Notes under the pieces: generated by a model
What the model was told of the DNA's origin: nothing
What the model saw: the letters and a program-made list of their open reading frames with translations, nothing else
Database searches by the model: none
Program-made: the position numbers and the translations under genes
Shown: piece by piece, positions 60,001 to 64,000 of the stretch
How the letters are laid out: each line of letters opens with the position of its first letter
How positions within the stretch are numbered: the stretch's first letter is position 1
Assembly (NCBI RefSeq): GCF_914767665.1
Contig: NC_059504.1
Location: forward strand, 37,231,720-37,295,719
DNA length: 64,000 nucleotides
Direction: 5' to 3'
DNA from: Harmonia axyridis
Lineage: Eukaryota; Arthropoda; Insecta; Coleoptera; Coccinellidae

Positions 60001-60844
60001 GATAAATTTGTAAAGCTTGCATACACATTATTAACGAGGAGATTTACAATTTCTTTATATCATCAAGAACAATTTTACTGTTTGGAGGCACTAATGACAC
60101 TGATGAAGTATATAAATAGAACTCAGTACCAGTTAGTATTATTTCCTGAAAAACCATCAATCAATGTTTGGAGAGCTGACCAAACAGTTAAAATAATGAA
60201 AAGTCTGTTGAAACAAGAGCAGATGTATCGTAAAATGTTTGCTTTGCAGATACTTTATGTTTTGAAAGAAAATCATGAGGAATTATATAACGAAAGTTAT
60301 AAAATATATGGTGTAAATATTTTTTTGCTGAATATCTTCGATGAGATTGAGGTAAGCAATGCTATAAATTCAAATAATTCACAGCGATTACGCTGGATCA
60401 TTCAAAAATATCTGTTAAATATATTTAATTTCTAATCTCTCTGAGACCTCTCGGAAGATAAAAGTCTGCTAGTTGTAAAAACAAATTGAGTGATGCTTAA
60501 GCTCTTTTACTGTATTCCATAGCCACTTCAGTAACAGTATTGTTGTTAACGTACAGCCTTTTACGACTATGCCTGTTGAAGTAATAGAAGAAATTTAAAT
60601 GATTCTTAATTTACAATAATTAATATACGTATTCAATTTATCCATCATAATATTTGATGTTTCCTTCATTTCCTCTCAGATTGTTTTTGACCTTTTTTTG
60701 AAAGTTCAAACATTGATTGGTCTTTTCGTGTACCTATCAATTTTTTAATTAATATCACTGTTTTTATAGATTTCTGATAACTCGAGAAGGGATGCTGAAA
60801 AGTCGCTCTTAGATATTGAATTTGAAGTTTGGATGAAAGATCAG
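47824..60844 (+). CDS. Gene B: TRIP12-like E3 ligase, N-terminal part (7 exons, continues right)
   Basis: Exons are 47824-48079, 53998-54027, 56039-56220, 56946-57409, 58598-58900, 59916-60351 and 60770-60844, all GT-AG with consistent phases and no stops (about 580 codons). The order is an acidic N-terminus, a long helical region of about 200 residues (possibly degenerate ARM repeats), a WWE-like domain in exon B5, then the region paralogous to exons A1 and A2 of gene A. TRIP12 has the same ARM-WWE-HECT order. The HECT exons should lie to the right of the window. The protein is much shorter at the N-terminus than TRIP12 proteins of 1,500-2,000 residues, so it is either a reduced paralogue or an upstream exon was missed. 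Confidence 0.8.
48424..49620 (+). repeat. Dispersed repeat split by an 811 bp palindrome
   Basis: The flanks 48424-48528 and 49340-49620 join to match 13474-13870. Between them sits the palindrome 48529-49339. It is in intron 1 of gene B. Confidence 0.7.
48529..49339. repeat. Near-perfect palindrome, arms ~400 bp
   Basis: The arms start TTTCTCTAATTCTGTGGTTA and meet at about 48934 across a spacer of only about 10 bp ('acttgtattata' with its inverse). They differ at only a few percent of positions; a 68-codon open frame in each arm differs at three residues. It is non-coding. A related single-arm fragment is at 41690-41850. Confidence 0.85.
49867..51750 (-). pseudogene. Ty3/gypsy retrotransposon pol remnant
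   Basis: In minus-strand order, 51311-51580 reads MGRDFVKIHKMNLSSINFVH then FKGLFDGKL and PKFFRARPIPFDIEKKVE, the stretch between protease and RT. 51012-51215 reads LVELQGATIFTKIDLDQALL, the RT 'fskiDL..aY.Q' motif with catalytic Asp, here damaged. 49867-50160 reads YKIVHVNSRDNIADFLSRCP, the end of RNase H. Several frameshifts and stops separate them. No LTRs or gag were seen. Confidence 0.8.
50185..50260 (-). repeat. Simple-repeat tail, AATAAT type
   Basis: A run of AAT/ATT units (about 50198-50211) inside the gypsy remnant resembles a LINE tail read on the minus strand, so a short LINE end may be inserted here. Confidence 0.35.
51751..52740. other. Non-coding intron sequence with one inverted repeat
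   Basis: An inverted repeat at about 51828-51905 pairs 'acaaactgat.aataaaatcac' with 'gtgattttat.t..tcggtttgt' around 'gagtgcgttaggacgag'. Nothing else was recognised. Confidence 0.4.
52748..53106. repeat. Inverted repeat with TATACCGGA motif
   Basis: 'aatgatctttctcc' and 'agatctccacaacttctggt' at 52765-52812 are inverted at 53040-53098 ('accggaagttgtagagatct', 'agaaagatcattgttt'). It looks like a short foldback element of about 360 bp. Confidence 0.55.
53998..54027 (+). CDS. Gene B exon B2 (30 bp microexon)
   Basis: Bounded by ctgttttttttttcag and gtt|gtaagt. It adds TYIQTEDDES and joins B1 and B3 in frame (phases 1 and 1). The strong pyrimidine tract and phase fit support it, though an exon this short is less certain. 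Confidence 0.55.
54684..55990 (-). repeat. Dispersed hAT-like repeat, near-complete copy
   Basis: Minus-strand copy of 1123-2477. It begins CAAGGGCGTAGAATTAGGAG, passes 'gcctaaccat'-type interior blocks and 'ggaacacccagtataaga', and ends in the 'tctttttctcacattata' block. It lies in intron 2 of gene B. An open frame at 54801-55140 within it has no counterpart in the other copies and is not coding. Confidence 0.65.
56039..56220 (+). CDS. Gene B exon B3
   Basis: Acceptor tatatttgcag, donor gcg|gtaagt. It encodes YHGIEEMKKRFKENDTIFPL, then NLSILNYLLISNNNTITSIN and VFLHIMRSSKEAFQQA. Leucine-rich helices suggest part of an ARM-like or HEAT-like fold, but no specific motif is clear. Confidence 0.75.
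56221..56945 (+). other. Gene B intron 3 with G-rich TE fragments
   Basis: A G-rich fragment at 56310-56480 ('gaggaggggcgg', 'aggggggggggc') and a MITE at 56707-56874 are hAT-type pieces; the rest is plain intron. Confidence 0.45.
56707..56874. repeat. Small hAT-like MITE, ~168 bp
   Basis: Ends CAAGGGCGGCCCCAG and, inverted, CAAGCGCGGTCCCAG. The flanking 8-mers GGTGATAA and AATGATAA agree at six of eight positions, compatible with an aged hAT target duplication. Confidence 0.6.
56946..57409 (+). CDS. Gene B exon B4: helical (ARM-like) region
   Basis: Acceptor tctgaatacag, donor aa|gtgagt; 154 codons plus two bases. It reads FSSIRKTLELFMRNSFYLWI, then ERAKVLLLMTQHKNFIINTP, LQNIHEIYVEYMNN, VTQLHILLRYSETELYLKNL and EILTIVCAHNDQASKALLEN. 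The last ('..iv..c....a..ll..G') is the pattern of ARM repeats, as in the N-terminal half of TRIP12. Similarity is weak and the identification is inferred. Confidence 0.82.
57925..58290 (+). mobile_element. Tc1-like transposon remnant, 5' part
   Basis: Begins 'actgacaaagaaactgcaac', the terminus also seen inverted at 2640-3118. At 58160-58265 it encodes MPRARI, then frame-shifted LSEFERGRIIGLREAGLSFR, the first helices of a Tc1-type transposase. The remaining element is missing. It sits in intron 4 of gene B. Confidence 0.7.
58598..58900 (+). CDS. Gene B exon B5: WWE-like domain
   Basis: Acceptor ttgttttag, donor at|gtgagt. After KIPIVSLIWALLPPHSQCSL it reads MAVWSMETTPGTWIPFIPPF, NYLVEKSYREKKTEV, then LNVIFTVDFNHMAIIYEKTS. 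The spacing 'W........W.pf.....lE..y.......v.......Y.vdf..M' is that of a WWE domain. WWE domains bind poly-ADP-ribose or mediate protein contacts, and within HECT ligases they occur in TRIP12 and HUWE1. This exon is the main reason to place gene B in the TRIP12 group. Confidence 0.8.
58901..59915 (+). other. Gene B intron 5
   Basis: A hAT-end fragment lies at 59373-59460 ('ccagggccgtcgctagcca', then three 'ttgccgccct' repeats); otherwise plain intron ending in gattttttcag. Confidence 0.45.
59916..60351 (+). CDS. Gene B exon B6, paralogue of A1
   Basis: Acceptor gattttttcag, donor gag|gtaagc; one base plus 145 codons. It reads AISRHEIDSYRALNLKKTKK, LTRRFTISLYHQEQFYCLEA, VWRADQTVKIMKSLLKQEQM and YRKMFALQIL. 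Against exon A1, the phase, length (436 against 424 bp) and motif order agree, with roughly 45% identity by eye. Confidence 0.87.
60770..60844 (+). CDS. Gene B exon B7, paralogue of A2
   Basis: Acceptor gtttttatag, donor cag|gtgagt; 25 codons in phase 0, ISDNSRRDAEKSLLDIEFEV then WMKDQ. Equivalent to exon A2. The next exon, matching A3, should lie beyond 64000. Confidence 0.72.
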
Positions 60845-62238
60845 GTGAGTCATAATTTAATTATAGCATAAATAAAATTACATAAAAAATTTTGCGGTAA
60901 AAATTTTAGGGGAGTACCTACAGAAATTTTTTTTTGTCTGAATTCGTAGTAAGGAAATAAGATTAAGTACTGTCATATATGAATCTATGAACGCAGTGCA
61001 TATTTTATGGCGGAATTATTCATTTCAATGAATGGTACCTTCTCACGTTGTGAAATTAGTTTCGTTTTATTCATATATTTAATGAATTTGAATTATTATT
61101 ATTTAGTTGATATTTACATTAAGAGAAAGAGGCTAATTTATTTTCCCAACAAACATCGAAATGGTTTTTTTCACAAGTTTTTCTTTACAAGAAAGTTTTT
61201 TTTTTCTAAATTCTTGGTCGTTTCAAATATGATTCTCAAATTCATAGAAGTAATTAATTCTACAATACCCAAATATAGTTAGGTAGTGAACATTTTAGCT
61301 GAGTACAGTGGTCGATGATATTAGAAATTAAGAGTTACACATTAAATGATAAAAACTAAGATGAAATGACATAAACACAAAAAAGTCTATTATATAATTG
61401 CAATTTTATAATAGACTTTTTAGTGCTTAGCTTATTTCTTTCTATCTTAGTTATAATACATTTATCGAAGTGGTACTATTAATTCACAATATTCTCTGTA
61501 CTTACATACATTAATCATCTTTATTCGACTGAATGAACTAAACTACTAAACTAACTAAATATAGAAGAAACGTTCGCGTTGACGAATGTACAAATTAGTC
61601 TTATCTCTTCAAGTTGAACTTCAAGATGTTGAAATGGGAAAACACCGAATTTCAGCTTGATGTTTTATTGTTGATCAATTGAGAAAAGACGGTTCTGGTA
61701 TGTGAATCGGGGTTGCATCAACTCATAATTTTTTTGAATATACAATTAAACTTGCTCGCACAAGGTTATAATTTCAATAGGTCGTTATTTGCATATGTTT
61801 GAGTGAAAATAGCAAATATCTATCAGAGAACATCAAATTTGTTATAGTAGCGGAGCTAGCGATTGGTCAATTGAATAACCAATTTCCCATGAAGCGTTAT
61901 TCACTTCTAAATTTTTGAGAATATCTACAAAAAAAAAAGTTGTTACATTCAAAAAGCTGAAATTTCAAGGGAATATTCTTTTTTTAATTTAAAAATTACA
62001 TGTTATTAGAAATCTTATTTTGGTTGTTGCAAAGGTCTGCCGGAAGTTGTTAATACTGTTTCGAATAATACTCAAAAATGTATAATCCTGGAGCAAGACT
62101 TAGCTATTGTATTATTATATCCAATCATGACAGTACGCATTTGAAATTTCATGATTCTATGGATTAATCCTCCAAGATTTCCAAAATACAAAGTTTCATA
62201 ATTCTAGCAGAGACAGAGAACGGAAATACGAGCAGGTA
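60845..62238 (+). other. Gene B intron 7, first part
   Basis: AT-rich; a short hairpin 'aaaagtctattata' with its inverse lies at 61380-61423. No coding exon matching A3 of gene A was found. Confidence 0.45.
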
Positions 62239-64000
62239 TACAGGGTGTCCCGTAAAGACCACGTCAAACCGAGGGAGAATGTAGATCAAAGGATAACCCA
62301 CCTGCTATGACAAAATTCCCATTATAAAAGTCTTACCGTTTTCGAGATATTTTTTTTTTTTTTTTAAATAATGAATTTTTGCCCCTTTCAATAGTTTTGC
62401 CCTTACGGTTGGTACAATTTTACATCTTTCTGGTTAATTTTTTCTGTAAAATATTGCTGAAAAATGATTTTAACGTTTGCATTAAAAACATCCTCCGAAA
62501 ATTTTAAAAGGGGGCTATGAGAAATATTTTCATTGGGAATTTTATTAGTGGATCATTTTGTTCATGAAGTTTAGCCCATCGTAGTGGAAAAAAAATGTAC
62601 CGAGCTACTGCTGCACATTACACCAATAAATTGTCTATTTTATAGTGATTTCAAAGAGGTATTACACAAGTCATTTGTTATTCAAAGAAAAAAGATATGG
62701 CTGTTTTTATCCAAATGGGTACGTTTCTGACAAAATCAAGTTTGTCAATTCTGTTGAGAAATCTTCGATGTTGCATTACTTAGTGAACAATGTCAATTTT
62801 TTACCTGCGAAAATATTACTCGGATAATTATTCACCTCAACGAAATTCAATTTCGCCGGCAAATTTCGGAAAACATCATGCAGATCCGATTTTTTTAATA
62901 AGATCATTTGGAGCGACGAATCTTTCTGTGCCAAGGATAGGTACATGAATCTCCACAATTTGCATGGCTGGAATATCATAAATCCACACGAGGTGAGAGA
63001 AGATAGATCATAATATCGATTCAAGATCAATTTAGGGACTGGAATATTTAATGGTGCAATTTTGGGCCCGATCGAACTGCCGCCATCACTGAACGCAAAC
63101 AATTATTTGGAATTTTTAACCAACCAGCTGCCCATTTTATTGAAAGATGTGCCACTGGCGCTGCGACGTAGTCTGTGATTTCAACATTTGAATAGAACTT
63201 ATCCCCACCGGTGGATTGGAAGAGAAGTTAAAATTTTGTGGCCTCCTCGTTTACCTGACCTAAATCCTATGTACTTTTATTATTGGGGCTGCCTAAAAGA
63301 CAAAGTATACGCAACACCCATACGTGATGAAGCCGAACTGAGAGAACGCATCCGAAATTCGGCTTCATCACGTATGGGTGTTGTCTTTTAGGCAGCCCCA
63401 ATATTAAAAGTCCAGAGGATTTAGGTCTTCATGTACCCATCCTTGGTATAGGAAGACTCGTCGCTCCAAATGATCTTATTAAAAAAATCTGGATCTGTAT
63501 GATGTTTTCCAAAATTTGCCGGCAAAATTGAATTTCGTTGAGATGAATAATTATGCGAGTAATATTTTCGCACTTAAACAATTGCCATTGTTCACTAAGT
63601 AATGCAACATCGAAGATTTCTTAACAGAATTGACAAACTTGATTTTGTCAGAAACATACCCATTTGTATAAAAACAGCCATATCTTTTTTCTTTGAATAA
63701 CAAATGACTTGTGTGATACCTCTTTGAAATCACTATAAAATAGACAATTTATCGGTGTAATGTGCAGCAGTAGCTCGGTACATTTTTTTTCCACTACGAT
63801 GGGCTAAACTTCATGAACAAAATGATCCACTAATAAAATTCCCAATGAAAATATTTCTCATAGCCCCCTTTTAAAATTTTCGGAGGATGTTTTTAATGCA
63901 AACGTTAAAATCATTTTTCAGCAATATTTTACAGAAAAAATTAACCAGAAAGATGTAAAATTGTACCAACCGTAAGGGCATAACTATTGAAAGGGGCAAA
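62239..64000. mobile_element. Palindromic mariner-like element, cut by window edge
   Basis: It starts TACAGGGTGTCCCGTAAAGA. The sequence 62377-63336 is repeated inverted at 63358-64000, with about 21 bp between. The right arm lacks the part corresponding to about 62949-63257. The left arm contains the transposase remnant below. It lies in intron 7 of gene B, and the right end is outside the window. Confidence 0.8.
62898..63345 (+). pseudogene. Mariner-type transposase remnant
   Basis: Reads IIWSDESFCAKDRYMNLHNL (first Asp region), a TAA, then FNGAILGPIELPPSLNANNY and PLALRRSL, a TGA, and TYPHRWIGREVKILWPPRLP with DLNPMYFYYWGCLKDKVYAT. These are parts of a mariner/IS630-type DDE transposase with stops and frameshifts. 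The second Asp region is not readable. Confidence 0.75.

Noticed and set aside
61380..61423. Hairpin followed by T run, resembling a bacterial terminator
   Set aside because: The surrounding DNA is a eukaryotic intron; it is a chance or MITE-derived inverted repeat.

Overview
The window is eukaryotic and almost certainly comes from an AT-rich, transposon-laden insect genome. Its two host genes are split by many introns with clean GT-AG borders, and nearly all the rest is transposable-element sequence of types common in insects: non-LTR retrotransposons, a Penelope-like element, Ty3/gypsy, Tc1/mariner, hAT, piggyBac-like MITEs and foldback elements. A beetle is plausible, but that is only a guess. 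There is no sign of operons, ribosome binding sites, CRISPR or tRNA/rRNA genes.

Host genes. Two related genes lie in tandem on the + strand. Gene A occupies 3235-18216 and shows eight exons ending in a stop codon. It encodes the C-terminal part of a TRIP12/UFD4-type HECT E3 ubiquitin ligase, with the catalytic Cys at 18112-18114 and a Phe four residues from the end. Its 5' exons are not in the window, and exon A3 carries a one-base frameshift. Gene B occupies 47824-60844 and runs off the right edge. It supplies seven exons of the N-terminal half: a helical region, a WWE-like domain and the start of the region homologous to gene A. Exons B6 and B7 are clear paralogues of A1 and A2, with identical intron phases. 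The two partial genes together show the layout of a divergent TRIP12-like ligase: helical/ARM-like region, WWE, linker, HECT.

Mobile DNA. From left to right: a LINE ORF1 (minus strand, edge); a ~1.35 kb dispersed repeat with hAT-like ends; Tc1 remnants; several foldback elements in gene A introns; a 5'-truncated LINE in the last intron of gene A; a Penelope-like GIY-YIG remnant between inverted arms; a LINE with two intact ORFs (21.1-25.6 kb); a decayed mariner (26.6-27.4 kb); a long stretch with nothing recognised (30-34.3 kb); a 2.6 kb foldback carrying ~165 bp tandem repeats in both orientations; a hAT element nested in a piggyBac-like MITE, with perfect 8 bp target duplications (37.7-39.5 kb); a second hAT element with perfect 8 bp duplications (40.27-42.95 kb); an intact Tc1 DD34E element (43.6-45.2 kb); and a 1.4 kb foldback (45.7-47.1 kb). 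Inside the introns of gene B are a near-perfect 811 bp palindrome, a decayed Ty3/gypsy pol, dispersed repeats and a large palindromic mariner that reaches the right edge.

The most interesting items are the divergent tandem TRIP12-like genes, the possibly active LINE and Tc1 elements, and the inverted-repeat structures at 34.3-36.9 kb, 18.5-19.6 kb and 48.5-49.3 kb.
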